A stretch of 64,000 nt of DNA from Arcuatula senhousia (taxonomy: Eukaryota; Mollusca; Bivalvia; Mytilida; Mytilidae). Shown one piece after another: positions 10,250 to 23,059 of this stretch. A program made the position numbers and the translations under genes. Location of the stretch: contig CAXARO010000209.1 in assembly GCA_963971305.1 (NCBI GenBank), positions 1 to 64,000 of the forward strand, read 5' to 3'. Position 1 is the stretch's first letter, and each line of letters opens with the position of its first letter. Below the pieces are notes generated by a model. The model saw only the letters and a list, made by a program, of their open reading frames with translations, was not told the DNA's origin and made no database searches.

Positions 10250-10358
10250 AAATTTGTGTTTCTTCGTGCTGTTCTTGTTCATATTTACCAGTTTCGTCGT
10301 TGCCCTTTCGGGCTTTTGATACTCGAATGCCCCATTGGTACATCTTTGCCTCTTACAG
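10250..10358 (+). mobile_element. PLE 3'-end fragment
   Basis: 'TGTGTTTCTTCGTGCTGTTC' through 'CCCTTTCGGGCTTTTGATAC' to 'CCCCATTGGTACATCTTTGC' is a second very short copy of the PLE 3' terminus. The 87-codon frame here is a translation of it. Confidence 0.75.
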
Positions 10359-10595
10359 GGATTGCATTGGCTTCCTTTTCTATTTCTTCAAAACATTTTT
10401 TGTTGCAATTGTATATTATTCATTTTTCAGGTTCTTTTTATTGTGAGCATAAAGTTTTATTGCGACTGTACACGAGTCTAAATGTAAGCCTTATTGACTA
10501 TCCCCGAGAAAATAAATGATTATACAGTAAATCAAAATCAGCACAAAATTGGAACCAATAGAACATGATTAAGGTATCATCAAATTATCAAATTA

Positions 10596-10890
10596 AGGAA
10601 ATAATAAAATAACCGAACTTGGATGATCAATCTCAATGTTCAAGAGAAAAGACAAAACAAGGAAAACATATCGGGAACATAACGCAATGGTCCTGACTTG
10701 GTGCAGGCATTTCAAAAGAAATGGCAGGTTAAAACTAAGTTAGATGTCCGGCCAAACACCTATCTTCCATTGCGATCTTAGGGTCCTATAGTAACACAAA
10801 ACACAACACGGTTGTGAAGACATGATAGGGACATTGAGGTGATAATCTTGGTACAACAATCAGCCAAACACTTATTAAAACAATCACCTA
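10596..10890 (+). repeat. family A repeat copy
   Basis: It carries 'ACCGAACTTGGATGATCAAT', 'CAATGGTCCTGACTTGGT', 'TTCCATTGCGATCTTAGGGT' and 'ACACAACACGGTTGTGA' in family order, ending around 'GGTACAACAATCAGCC'. Confidence 0.75.
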
Positions 10891-11723
10891 CCATTAGGTT
10901 TAACAAATGATAGTTTGAACCAGTTGCAAGAAGAGGATTTATGTTATATGTAAAACAAAGTGCTTAGTGCTATATCCCTCTTTTAACTGAATTTCGATTA
11001 ACTTTATTGACAAAATGCTACGAAAATCGTGATAAATTATTAAAAGAAATCTATCCAATAAATATGATTTTCAATCAAAGTTTCAATTTTTTACCGTTTT
11101 TTATGACAAAAAGTACTTTGCAAAAAGGATATTGACTTTTCATGAAACAGACACTTCTATATTTACTGTATGATAACATTAAAGTACCATTGATCAGCTA
11201 ATTTCACAGATTGTACTCTGTTCTTACAATTGATTGTTGATGGTAAACGCACAGTCAAAAGCCTTTAAGGTATAATGTTTTCATCTAATTGACAATAGCG
11301 AGTTAATGATAACCATCCAACATCGCTACCATTTTCATCCACAATGATTATGCTGTCTGTCCTAACTACTGGCTTCCAGTTGGTTTTGTGAAGAAAATAT
11401 ATAGATAGGTACTATATTAATGTCGAACTATTTGTTCAGCAGTTAAACATGATATGTTGATTGGAATGGAAGATGTTTGTGCAAAAAATAAGGTAAGTGA
11501 AAGATTTAGAGAAACATTTTATGTTAGTATAGACAAATTGCTTGATATGATCTCTTGCAGTTTTTTAATGTTTTTCGAGATACCAAACAGAAAATATCTT
11601 AAACAAATATGATTATATATTCTACACATATGCCAGCTATTATATTGCTTAAAATGTGTATGCTTCTGTGTTGATTTTCATAATCTTAAGGATTTTCAAG
11701 AATCTAAAAACTAATCTAATCTA
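10891..11723. other. gene-free AT-rich stretch
   Basis: No gene was seen. Weak resemblance to sequence after the family A copies at 11.8 and 12.8 kb hints at an old tandem duplication of about 1 kb. Confidence 0.3.
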
Positions 11724-11860
11724 AAAGAAATGACAGGTTAAACTAAAGTTTAATGTCCGGCCAAACACCCCTCTTCCATTGCGATCTTAGGGTCCGGTAG
11801 TAACACAAAAGGAAAACATGATAGGGATATTGAGGTGATCATCTTGTTCCAACAATGAAG
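11724..11860 (+). repeat. family A repeat, partial copy
   Basis: 'AGAAATGACAGGTTAAACT', 'CCTCTTCCATTGCGATCTTA' and 'GATATTGAGGTGATCATCTT' match the central and 3' parts of the family. Confidence 0.7.
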
Positions 11861-12584
11861 CTTAATACTAACATTGATGAAAACTCAATATTTTCACTTA
11901 ATTGACTGTCAAGTACCAGAATCTTTTAAGGTCTTTGTTGTGATTTGTTTTAATTGTAAAAGCAGAGTTGTACAAGTTGCTATAAAGGTCAACTGGTGGT
12001 TTGAAATTTGTTTGGTCTTAAAAACAGGAAAATACTGAAATATATAAATTATTTGTAGATTTCAACATCATTGCTTGATAGTTGTTTTTCTTCATTAATG
12101 TCCAGTCATTACACAAACGTCATTTTGTGATAAACATTAAAATGTAACGATACACAAAACAAATCCATGCTATGATGTATTGGTAAAAACCCAACTAGGA
12201 TCATGTTTAGTTAAAAATAGAAAATTGAATGAACTAGTATTGATTGGTAAGCCTCGGTTAACGTTTAGGCCATCTAGATTCTAAAGGTCAGAACCAAAAT
12301 ATTTTGAGCGGGAACTTTTGAATAAGTTAAGTATTCAACTGTTAGTCTTAGTGTTGGGTTTGCATTCTGTTTGATACTTTTTTGTTCTTACACATTTGCT
12401 CTTCATACTTCTTTGCTTTCGTACAACATTTTTCTTAATCGTCTTGGATAGACGCGAATCAGGCGCAGCAACGTTTTAATGTATCGTAGTTTTTAAACAT
12501 TCATAATGATAAGCACGGCTGGAAGAGTTTTCGTTGCCAGAGCTAAGCCTGCTAATGTATCAATCAATTTGTTTTAAAAAAGTA
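11861..12584. other. gene-free AT-rich stretch
   Basis: No gene or named repeat recognised. Confidence 0.35.
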
Positions 12585-12890
12585 AATGAAAAAAGCTACC
12601 GAATGGGGATGATCAATTTAAAATCCAAGACGAAAAATCCAAACAATGGAGATATAAATTTCAGATCACAATGTTCCTTACTTGGTATAGAAATTTCGGG
12701 TAAAACGGGTTAAATGGTGCAAAAACCTCTTTTTTTAACTGCAATCTTTTGTCGATAGTAGCACAAAGCACAACTTGGTTTTGATTCATTTACACAATAG
12801 GGATTATAGTGATTTGATCATCTCAGTACAAAAGACAGTCAAAAACTTATAAAAACAGTAATGAATTTCCTCTGGCATAATTTTGAAATT
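12585..12890 (+). repeat. family A repeat, diverged copy
   Basis: 'TACCGAATGGGGATGATCAA' at the start and the 'AAAGCACAACTTGGTTTTGA' and 'CATCTCAGTACAAAAGACAG' blocks match the family, with more divergence than the copies at 10.6 and 50.1 kb. Confidence 0.6.
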
Positions 12891-13595
12891 TTCTTCAACA
12901 CCAAAAGAGAACTTTTTCCAGAGAGATATATGAAGTATTTTTTTTATACATGTAATCTTGATATAAACACTGTCGCAAAAGGGGCCTTGGCATAATGTAT
13001 GATTTAAAATATACTAGTACACACCGTATTGCAGAGAGGTTGTTATGTTTCTTTACAAGTTAGGTGAATCAATAATTTGAAATTAAAATCGTATCTTTTA
13101 TCGTAAATTGTTGTACTGAGAGGTATTTTTCTATGGTTTTCTTTATATGCATATGGTGTTTTGACCAAAGCACAGCTAATGAATCTTGAAATTGATTTTC
13201 AGTCATGCTCATTACTTGTTTTGTGTTAAACAGCAATCAACGACAATTAGTTGACTGTTTCCCAATGTATTTGTTGACTCTAAATTTATTGCATGAATAA
13301 TTTGTTTTGTTCATTTAAGTCCAATCATTATAAAAAGAAACTTATGTCTGTTGAAAAAAAAAACCCATTCAAATAGAACGGAAAAAAAACAAACGAAAAA
13401 CAAACAAACGACCTGCTACGACATATCTCTCACAATCATGTTAAATTTTATGAAAAAACCCCAAACAGACTAATCGAATAAAATTAATAATAAAACAAAC
13501 AGTTTTCACTGGTTCAAACATGAAATCATGATTTAACATTTTAGTCGTTTTGAAAAAAAAAATTATAGTGGGTGTTTTTTAGTTTAAAAACCAAT
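12891..13595. other. gene-free stretch with A-rich tracts
   Basis: No gene recognised. Poly-A and CAAA tracts lie at about 13,350-13,410. Confidence 0.4.
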
Positions 13596-14298
13596 GAAAC
13601 AGAAGTACCAATGGGGTATCCGAATGTTAAAAGTCCGAAAGGGCAGAGACAACACCAGTAAACACCAACAAGAACGGGACAAAAACAGACAACATGTATA
13701 ACATGGAAACACAAAATAACTGAATATCAATCAACAACGCGAACTCCAGTCGAAACAAGAGTGAACTCAGGTGCTCCAAAAAGGAAAGCAGTTCCTGCTT
13801 GCTATAGCACATACATCGCGTTGCCAAAAGTCCATTCAGCGTGTCAAATCCGGTAAAGGAAGACAAAATAACACCCCATGACAAACCAACATCTGCACTC
13901 ATCTGAGAGATCGAAATCCCATATTTGTGTATAAGTGCATGATGTCTTCCGTAAAATTTCTTGAGGGAAGACAGCAACCGAGGAGCAACATAACCCTGTG
14001 TGAACATTTTTTGCGTCAGACGTGTCCACTCTGTTAAGGAAATCGATGTTAGTCCCACTCACTCTTGAGTAACGAATCAATTGAGATACGTAAACTCCAT
14101 ACGCTGGAGCGGACGGAATGTTGCTACACAAGAAGGGGAAGTTGACGATAGGAAAGTTGAAGTCATCACGTTTGTCATAGAGCCTTGTTGAAAGTCTTCC
14201 TTGAGAGTCAAATTCGAGATGTAGATCTAAATATAAAGCAGACTTCCTAGAATCCGCTGTGTCCTTTATCTCAAGCTCCTGGGGATATATGAGATGTA
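13596..14298 (-). pseudogene. 5'-truncated PLE RT copy with 3' module
   Basis: On the minus strand it reads from HLIYPQELEIKDTADSRKSA through LYDKRDDFNFPIVNFPFLCS and SNIPSAPAYGVYVSQLIRYS. A frameshift near 14,040 follows, then LLSSLKKFYGRHHALI and YGISISQMSADVGLS in another frame. The catalytic YIDD block is absent because the copy is 5' truncated just upstream of HLIYP. The conserved 3' module follows and ends at the 'GGTACTTCTG'-type terminus. Confidence 0.85.
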
Positions 14299-14474
14299 TG
14301 TGATTATTACAATGTAGTTTAAGTCTAATAAGTAAAATGAATGATATCAAATATTAATATCATGACACATTTAAATTAGAAAAAAAAATTAAATGACTTT
14401 GCAGAAAATAGGTATGAATTTTATTGTGTGTTTAGTTATTGTGCTTTGTCTAGGAATATTGATAGGGAGAAGGT

Positions 14475-14830
14475 TGGGCCCAAAAAACTAGTTTAACCCC
14501 GCCACATATTATATGTGCCTGTCCTAAGCCAGGAATATTTAACAAATCTTTCGTTTGTACTTGTCTTTTTTTATGTTTTCTGTTCCTTGTTTAAGAAGGG
14601 GGTCTATCTGTGACTATTTCATGACTGGATTTGAATTATATGCATTTTATTTAGACCATGGGCTAATTGCAGAACCGCGAGCAGTGCCAAATGGCCTCGT
14701 TGAAGGCTGCTGGCGGTTGTCCATTGTGGTTTTTTTTAAACTGCCGCTTAATTGTGGGCTGTGTCGCGTACACTTATTCTACATATCATTATTTTATATT
14801 ACATGGCACGATCTCTGCTTACCAAATTAG
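14475..14830 (+). repeat. degenerate copy of a common bivalve repeat
   Basis: It begins 'GGGCCCAAAAAACTAG' and 'TTTAACCCCGCCACATATT', then 'TGTGCCTGTCCTAAGCCAGG', and further on 'TTGAAGGCTGCTGGCGGTTG'. I recall this order from a very abundant repeat in mussel sequences (from memory, not searched). The 91- and 69-codon frames within it are shadows. Confidence 0.5.
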
Positions 14831-15049
14831 ATCCTTTCAACCATTTTTTTTAAATATACAGATACAACATAAATAACTTTATTGAGCCCCTCTTTTGGGA
14901 CTTCGTATTTTGAAACCACTGGATCGATAACCACTTATGGAAGGTAGTAACTCCCCAAAAGAAACCACTTATTCGGTCTTTTGACCATTTATTTATTTTT
15001 TTATTTCTTTCTTTGGAATGTATATCCATGGTCATCATTGATATCCTCG

Positions 15050-16476
15050 TTGCTGGATTTAACACCACTAATCGAACTTCTGTTTCGATACTTTATTTGT
15101 CATTCCTTTCAATAAGTTAACTTCAATTAATGCTGCTGTTGAGAAGCTTCCCCACGAAATATTCATATACAACACAACAAAATTTAAACTCTTTTGTCAC
15201 GACTTGAGTTCGCGTTGTTGATTTCCGTTCGGTTGATTTTGTGTTTGTGTTTCTTCGTGCTGTTTTTGTTCGTGTTTACCTGTTTCGTCGTTGTCCTTTC
15301 GGACTTTTGACACTTGAATGCCCCATTGGTGCCTCTTTGCTTCTTTCGTATCTTTTTCATTAAAATGGGAAAAATTGAGGAGTAATGTTCTAGCGCATTG
15401 TATCTATATTTCGTATAAGTGATTTTTTTATTTGCTTTATTGAACTTCTGAATAACTTTTGCAAGATGATTTTTTTTGCATTTGTGTAAATTAAGCACTT
15501 TGCAAGAGTGATGCATGAAATCTTTAAATCTGACTAAAAATTTCGCGGATATTTTTTTGGCGTTTTTGTAGAGTTGCGAATTGTTGTACATGTGTCGAGC
15601 AATTATTTTCTTTTATTCAAAAATAAATGCTTGATTGAGGTATATTTTTGCTGATATCAAATTAACATGAATTGATCCAATGCAAACATTCCTTTACTAA
15701 GCAGTTATACAAGCCTTCGCCAAAGTTTTGTACAAAGGGCAAACAGATTAATCCTTTGAAAGTATTTTTGCCCCACACATATTTGGATAAAATATGTTGA
15801 ATGCGCTTATACTGATTATAAGCAGAAATGCTTCGTGAATCGGTGCTTTTATGTATGAATGTACGAAAGTCATCGCTCTACTTCTATTCTTCCTATTATA
15901 TTTAGTACACGTAGGTTTTGCATTGGCGTATTTATAAGTACGGGCTTGACAAGTACGTGGTATTTTTGCTACCCTTAGTTCAATAACAGGTCATTACCTG
16001 GTAATATATATTTAATTAACACATACAGTATATACTTTTATATATATTTTTTTGGCTTCCTGATTGATTTTTAATATCGTTCATCTTAGGTTCATTAATC
16101 GTTTAATTCTCACACGATCTAGCACCGCTTCGACGCCACACAACCCGGGATGTATATAGAAGATATTACGACAATGAAACAAATTGTATAGTTTTAAGAT
16201 AATAATTGTTGATTTCATGGATTTACATATTGAAAATAAAGTGCAATAAAATTACAAACCGGTAAGACACTGTTTTACTGAAAACCTATGATAGTTTTAT
16301 CGACAACAATTCAGTACCTACAATTTGTTGGAGGAGGCTTGTTTCTGACGAATGCACCCTATCCGTGACCAACACCTTTGTCTTGCAGAGTACATATAAG
16401 TCCCTCCAATTTTTAGGTGGAATTTCCGAACGTCTGTGAATGGTTCAACTCCAATGAATATTCTACTAGGCGTTTT
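15050..16476. repeat. old direct duplication, copy 1
   Basis: Diverged but colinear with 18,170-19,840. Matched landmarks include 'TTTGCCCCAC.....ATTTGGA', 'GGTTTTGCAT.GGCGTA', 'AGTTCAATAACAGGTC', 'CACCGCT.CGACGCCA.ACA', 'CCCGGG' and 'ATGGTTCAACTC'. A PLE 3' end has inserted at 15,186-15,350 in this copy only. No coding potential was seen. Confidence 0.65.
15186..15350 (+). mobile_element. PLE 3'-end fragment
   Basis: 'CACGACTTGAGTTCGCGTTG' through 'TTGTCCTTTCGGACTTTTGA' to 'CCATTGGTGCCTCTTTGCTT' is a clean, 5'-truncated copy of the 3' module. Confidence 0.8.
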
Positions 16477-17452
16477 TAGCTCACCTGACCTGAAGGGTCA
16501 TGTGAGCTATTGTCATCGTTAAGCGTCCGTCGTCCGTCCGTTAACTTTTCTTCAAATATCTTCTTCTCTGAAACCTCTGAAGGGATTGCATTGAAACTTG
16601 GTATACTTGATCTTTAGGATGTCCTCTACCAAGTTTGTGAATTATATACATGTTGACAAACCAACATGGCCGCCGTTGCTAAAAATAGAACAGGGTGGTC
16701 AGACCATTGTTTTTGGCTTATAACTCGAAAAGTATAAGAGATAGAGAAAATCCGAAGCAACCTATCTTGTTCAGCATCAAAAGCTCTACAAAGCTCTCCA
16801 TTGAGTCGAAGTTGTGAAACGACTCCTTATAGGAGTTATTGCCCTTTAATCGTCTAAATTGACCATTTTTGCAGTTTTTGGACTATATCTTGAAAACCGT
16901 TAGAGCTAGAGGAAAAGTTAGCATTGCAGAATTGTTTAGCTCATTCAGATCTTCAAAAATGATATCAGGGTAAAAATTGTCAGATCAGCCATTTAAGAGT
17001 TATTCCCCTTTAACTGTTTTTTTTCCATTAATTTTAACTGATTTTCAAAAATCTTCTTCTCTGAAACAACTGAAGGGATTGCTTTAAAACTTGGTACAAT
17101 TGAACTTTAGGATGAATCTACCCAGTTTATGAATTATATACATGTCGACCAACCAACATGGCCGCCATTGCTAAAAATAGAACAGGGGGGGTCAGACCAT
17201 TGTTTTTGGCTTATAACTCGAAAAGTATAAGAGATAGAGAAAATCCGAAGCAACTTTTCTTGTTCAGCATCAAAAGGTCCTTATAGGAGTTATTTCCCTT
17301 TTTTTCTATCAATTTAAACTGATTTCCAAAAATATTCTCTGAAACCACTGAAACGATTGTTTTGCAACTTTGTATACTTGAAAGTTTGTGAAATTTATTC
17401 AAACGTTGGCATAAGAGATCAGGTGAGCGATTCAGGATCCTGGGAGCCTCTA
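16477..17452 (+). mobile_element. ~1-kb dispersed element with AGCTCACCTG / CAGGTGAGC ends
   Basis: The left end is 'TAGCTCACCTGACC' and the right end 'ATCAGGTGAGCGATTCAGG' to 'CTGGGAGCCTCTAG'. It is homologous, in opposite orientation, to the element at 27,423-28,613. The block 'CCAACATGGCCGCC...AAAAATAGAACAGGG' and the following 'GTCAGACCATTGTTTTTGGC' occur twice inside it. It lacks coding frames. The opposing terminal CACCTG/CAGGTG give short imperfect inverted ends, but the class is uncertain. Confidence 0.7.
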
Positions 17453-18169
17453 GTTTATTTTGTACGTTTCAAATGATTCGATATGAACGATACGTGTACG
17501 CCAGAAACTTCGTTGTTTTATTTTTTGTCATGATATATGTTAAATAATGTTGTAGTCATGGCGATCTCTAAAATCACTCGCGGCATTAATTTTGAAAAGT
17601 TGTCAAAAATGATTGAGAGCCATTGCAGAGTTTTTCATGTTGTTCCTTTGTGTATTTTTTTCTCACTGATGCGCACTTTCTATTTGAAATGAACCTTTAT
17701 CTATTAGTATATATTGGAATAGAGAAATAATAAAGATTTTTTACTGTTTTCATCTAAAAAGATAATGCATCACTTCTGTTAAAGGATCGCTAAAGTGTAG
17801 TTTACTGCTAATGCATTTGTAATTTTAGTCTAGAATATGAATGAAATATGAGTTTCATTACATATTTAAGGAAGAAAACCTGTAATACATGAACTTGCGA
17901 AAAATGCGGTAACATAATCTGTGATTGGCAAAATAGGTTAATTCAACCAACATTTTCTGGAAACATGAAGATGCATAAAAACCATATAAACCGTTATATC
18001 AAACCCGCTTTTGTACTTCTTATATTCAACATCCCTGATAACGACTGATGTAAGGTACCCAAGGTAAATCATCAGAGTCTCTAGGGTTGTCTGATACAAA
18101 TTGTTAAAACACATTTTTAAAGCAACACGGGGTTCTTGCCTTGTGTGTACATTGTTTGTATTCTCGGTG
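17453..18169. other. gene-free AT-rich stretch
   Basis: Nothing recognised on either strand. Confidence 0.4.
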
Positions 18170-19840
18170 CTAGATTTGACAACACCTTTTGAAGGATTAC
18201 TTCTCTTTCATACTTTAGGTTGTTTTTCTCGATTGTAAATTTGATTCAACTTCTGCCGAAATAATCGTATACAACAAATTGAACCGCCCAGGACTTTTAT
18301 TAGCGAACTGGAAAATTGGGAAATTTTCAGGGTGTTTTTTTTTTGGCGTTTTGTTGGGTAAAGTCGCTGATCGATTGAAAGCCATTGTGATCGTTTAATT
18401 GCATATTATAAAGCTTTATTCTGTAACTGTATAGGAAAAAAGTATCAGGTGATTTCTTTTGTGTTTCTGCCCAGATAATATTTTGCAGTGCTGATGATTT
18501 AGATCTCTACCATTACATCTGATGGTTCCTTTCTTTTCCTTGGAATATCACATTTTGCAAGGTAATTGATTTTGCGTTTTGTTGATTAAACATGAGGATA
18601 TTTTGTGCGCTTTTCTCAAGTTATTTCTTTTATCTGATAAAAAAATGTAAAACGTTTTGCTGATACATGATACATGTATTATATTGTGTTCTGATCCAAC
18701 GTGAAACCGTCGTCGTTTATACAATTGACGAAAGCCTCTGTAAAGTTTTCTTTAAGAACAAACAAGTAAAATAATTAAACGTGTTTGCCCCACTTACATT
18801 TGGAGAAAAATATTTGAATTCGCTTTTTACTGATTATATGTAGGAAAGTTTCTTAACTCAGTGTGTTTATGTATTATTGCCCACTAGTCATTGTTCTACT
18901 TAAAGTTACATTTTATTATACTGCTCACCTATAAGCGGGTTTTGCATGGGCGTAGTTGTGAACACTGACCGAAAGAGTAAGTGATCTATTATTGCCATCC
19001 TGAGTTCAATAACAGGTCTTTGCCTGACAATGCATAACTAATAAGCACCTATATATATGAATTCTACTTTTTTCTTTCTAAATGAATTTTGATATCTTTT
19101 TGTAAGTTTTATCAATTGTCTCACATGGTCTATCACCGCTGCGACGCCATACACCCGGGGATCTATAGAAAAGATATTAGTCTAATGAAGCAATAGATAA
19201 TAAAGGTGATTTACCAAAATAAAGTACAAATAAAAGTACAAACTATAATTAAGTACAACTTTGAAAACCTATTATGCTTTCATTGATATACTTTTATCGA
19301 CAAAGATTTATTACCTACAATCTGTGGAAGAAGTTGAATTCCGACGTCAATTAAGGGGGTTTGCTTTTCCATCTCAAAGTCATTAAAAGTGGACAAAGTT
19401 GCATTTATTTTTAAAAAGTTGAAGGAAAATAAAATAAAATAGGCCCATGTGATCGTTTTCATGCCACACATTGTAAGCATGCATATATAGTATTGACGGA
19501 AATAAGTTTTCGCTAGTGTTTTCATTACTCATTGCTGCTGATTGACTCTTTATTTCTCCTAAAATATATGAGAGAGTAAAAACAATTTCATAACAATATG
19601 TTTTGTGCATGTTCAATGGACATATTTTTGAATGAAAAAAGAGAAATAAGGATGTTCAAGAGCAAAGAATAATATATTGTTAAGACCCAAGGGTCACGAA
19701 AATCTTACAGAAGCTTCAAAATTTAAAGAGCAAACCTCCTTGAAAAATTAACCTGCCCCGGCACTAACACTTTTGTCTCGATGAATTTTCGATTGGAATT
19801 TCTAAATGGTTCAACTCTCAAGACTATTCTAATCACAGGT
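18170..19840. repeat. old direct duplication, copy 2
   Basis: This is the partner of 15,050-16,476, with the same landmark order and no PLE insertion. Short minus-strand frames at 19,280-19,616 overlap each other in different phases and are not gene-like. Confidence 0.6.
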
Positions 19841-20860
19841 ATATATGTTAGTCAAAGTTTACTCTATTCCGTGCTTACGACGTTCAGACAGTTTTCTGTA
19901 TAACTTGACTATCTTAGTTATTGCCACTTTTTGACTAAGATTATATTAGCCAGTATCTCTAATGTGGCTTTGATAGACCAACTTTGCGTCAACCGCAGTT
20001 TAAATTAAGTTAACTTGAACAGTGTGATTAATTTTGATCATCATCAAGTACAGTCGAAGCATTTTTTTGTTTAAAAAGGAACTTTGGAAATGGCTAAAAT
20101 CTTCTATAACATTGAAAAATAACTGCAATTAACAAAAAATAACACACATAATTTCTAAACTAAGCATAAAGTGAAAGTGATGCATTAAATACAAAAATGA
20201 ATTTCAAATTTTTCCATTTAAAAAAAACCAATTTATATAAAGTGCATACATTTAATATTACATAGAATATCGAATTAAGCGAAGATTAAAGCACAAATCA
20301 TCAAATGTTAATCTTAACAAAACAGCAAGACTGTCTATAAAAACAACACCCAATCCAATTAATTCTTATCATGCAAATGAACAGCAATAAATAGTTGGCT
20401 GGAAAACTGTTTTATTATGATAGACACAATAAAGACAACATAATTTCTCAACGGACAAATATATTTATACAGTTTTATTCAAGCTTGTGCAAATCTTGTT
20501 CATATTTTGTAGTCTCACGTTATGCGTGACTTCTGAGTTATCACTTATTCCCGATTCTGCAACTTAGAAAAGTAAATATTACGTTATTTTATTATGGCAA
20601 AATGGTTTATACATAACAACACTGTCACTTTTAGTGATAAGAAATAGAAGATATATTAAAATAAGGTCATCATTATTCAAGGATATACTAATCATGGATA
20701 TGCTCACAGCCTCATCTAAATGTAAATTTCCCCTCCTCCCCCGAAAATAAACTACATATTGCATCTACATTGCAGACCGAAACATTACATCGTAACCTAT
20801 AATATTTGATCAAGGTATGTTCGGTTGTTTCAAAGAGATTAAAAATAAGTTATCCGCTAA
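19841..20860. other. gene-free AT-rich stretch
   Basis: No gene and no repeat recognised. Confidence 0.4.
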
Positions 20861-21065
20861 AATTTCAATTTATTCAATACCCTAAGGTTCTTCCTATCCT
20901 AGAAATAAGTTATTCTTAGTCATAATTTGGTTTCAAGTTTCAAGTTTCAAGACATTTATTTTGACATTATTGTTCTATGCTCTTCGTATTCGTCTTCATA
21001 TAGTGTTTTGCATTTCAACTTCAAAATTTATTATATGGAACTTTGTTGTAATTTTTATTTGCATC
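20861..21065 (+). repeat. family B repeat lacking its ribozyme core
   Basis: 'ATACCCTAAGGTTCTTCCTA', 'TTCTATGCTCTTCGTATTCG', 'CATATAGTGTTTTGCATTTC' and 'GGAACTTTGTTGTAATTTTT' match the copies at 1.1 and 36.9 kb. The sequence between 'CATTTCAACTT' and 'AAAATTTATT', which holds the hammerhead in the others, is missing. A tripled 'GTTTCAA' motif is present. Confidence 0.7.
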
Positions 21066-21884
21066 AATATGAAATGTTCTTTGACCAAAATTCTCATGGT
21101 TAATAAGGTCCCAATACCAAAAGTTTGAATTTATTTTAGATGTTTTCTTTAAAATTGCATGGAAGAAACCACAAAAAGTCATGGATCAAGTATGTTGAAA
21201 AAAAAGCCTGTGGTTTAAAGTGAACTCATGTAATCCACTCCTGACTCAAGAAGAACCAATTTATCTAACACAATACATTTAATCTATTCTTCAAACCGAT
21301 TCTGGGTTTTAATAACGTAAACATATGACACATAATCTTATTTGGTCAATTTATAGATTCTTATCACCCCATTAGTCGCATTATTTCTCGGTTGTAACGT
21401 AAAAAAATTGACGATGACATCTGTTTGTCATGGAAATGAAAATGAAAATATGATTGTTGATGACCAAAAATGTCCATTGGCCATGAAATAACATTCACTT
21501 ATAGGTCATAAAAGTAATTTGAACCATAAAATGGTAATTATACAGCCACTTAGCACGTTCAGATATGTTTTCTCTATCTCAAAAATACCATAAAACGGAT
21601 TCCTCGCCTCAAGATTCGTTTCATGTGGCATTTCTGACTAACTACCGTAGTTTTTTTTGTTTTCAGTACTTTCATCACATATAGCATGTACATGAGGATC
21701 AATAATCATACAGTGTTAACTTAAACACAAGCCTCAAAAACCAATATAAGAGAAAAAATATCAACCTAAATTCACAGTTCTTCTAGCTGTAAATTACTCT
21801 ATTGATGCAGATTATAATTGGTTAGTTCTATTTACTTATCAGAGACATTTGTTTTGAAAATTAAAAAAACAACTACACCTGTGT
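21066..21884. other. gene-free stretch
   Basis: Nothing recognised. Confidence 0.4.
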
Positions 21885-22030
21885 GCACTCTCGTTTTGAC
21901 TTGACATCGCGTTGCTGATGGCCGTGTGGTTGTATGTTTTATGTTGCGTGGTTGTGTGATGATTTTTGTCTTTTCAGTCTTATGACTTTCAGTAGCCTCA
22001 CTGGTACATATTTGCTTTTTTGCTTCTTTT
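21885..22030 (+). mobile_element. diverged PLE 3'-end fragment
   Basis: 'TGCACTCTCGTTTTGACTTG' through 'TTGTCTTTTCAGTCTTATGA' to 'CTGGTACATATTTGC' follows the 3'-module order with many substitutions. Confidence 0.55.
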
Positions 22031-22659
22031 AAACAGATCTTATTAAGGTTCTATCGAAACAGTTGAACAAACATAAAAAACTAAAACATTATAGTATTAC
22101 GTATCCTGACATTAACAAGATATTACAATGTGGAATGCCAATGTTATTACATGGACCCATAAACATGGACTGTTTCTAATGTTACCAGTACCGAACAAGT
22201 TGTGTAAGATGAACAAATAAGAAATAAGATACCACTAAACATTCAACAGTATGTAGTAATTGAAAGTATCATATTCTGGAAAAAATGCAGATTATTCATC
22301 ATGACAAATGGCAATTGATCGTTGTAAGCGAACTTCCTGAATTGAAACTAGACACCATCATAAAAGTTAGACGTTAATTATATACACCGGTCCATAGGCA
22401 AATAAATGAGAATTGCTTACAGAGGCAAAAACTAATTTCAACCGGACCAGAATATTTGATTATTATGTTGCATCCTACAATGAAAAATGTGCAAATAATG
22501 GTACGTTCTATTTCCCAAGAGCAAAAATGATATTGATAGGTTTGATCTTGTCTCCTCTTTTCGAGAGGCCTGCAAAATCGCAGTTTAAAGAGTTTTATGT
22601 CGGAAGTACGAAATGGCAAATACCTAATCAGTTGATGACAAGCTAACAATATGAAAAAA
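22031..22659. other. gene-free stretch
   Basis: A 132-codon minus frame (22,374-22,772) and a 77-codon plus frame overlap here. Neither resembles a known family, and the minus frame runs into PLE 3' sequence. Confidence 0.35.
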
Positions 22660-22765
22660 CACACCACATAATCTACCAACCACACAAATCTAATTAACTG
22701 CTCCATCATCACCTTCGAAAGTGAGTTGCTACGAAAGAGTAAGCAGTTCCTGCTTATCATAACAA
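22660..22765 (-). mobile_element. PLE 3'-module fragment
   Basis: 'GAAAGAGTAAGCAGTTCCTG' followed by 'CTTATCATAACAAG' matches the minus-strand form of the conserved 'GCAAGCAGGAAC..CTTACTCTT' block. The rest is diverged. Confidence 0.5.
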
Positions 22766-23059
22766 GATTCAAGATTCAATAGTTTATTAGAGTCTCACCA
22801 CATACATTCATATAAAATATGATAACATTAAAAAGATTAAACATACAAGATAAAATGCATGAGCCATTCTTAAAAGAATTATGAGAGACTATTCATACAT
22901 ACAATATACATATAAAATACAGTTAAAAGGTACAATAACACATCTGTTGTTTTGTCAACGATGTTAACTTTTAACACCATTTGGTGCGAAATAATTGGAA
23001 GGCTTTACTGAAAGTATCGGCAAAAACGTGTTCTACCCCACAAATTTCGAACTAGGAAG

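Noticed and set aside
22374..22772. 132-codon minus frame
   Set aside because: No motif; its first part is PLE 3'-module sequence and the opposite strand is open too, as expected by chance.
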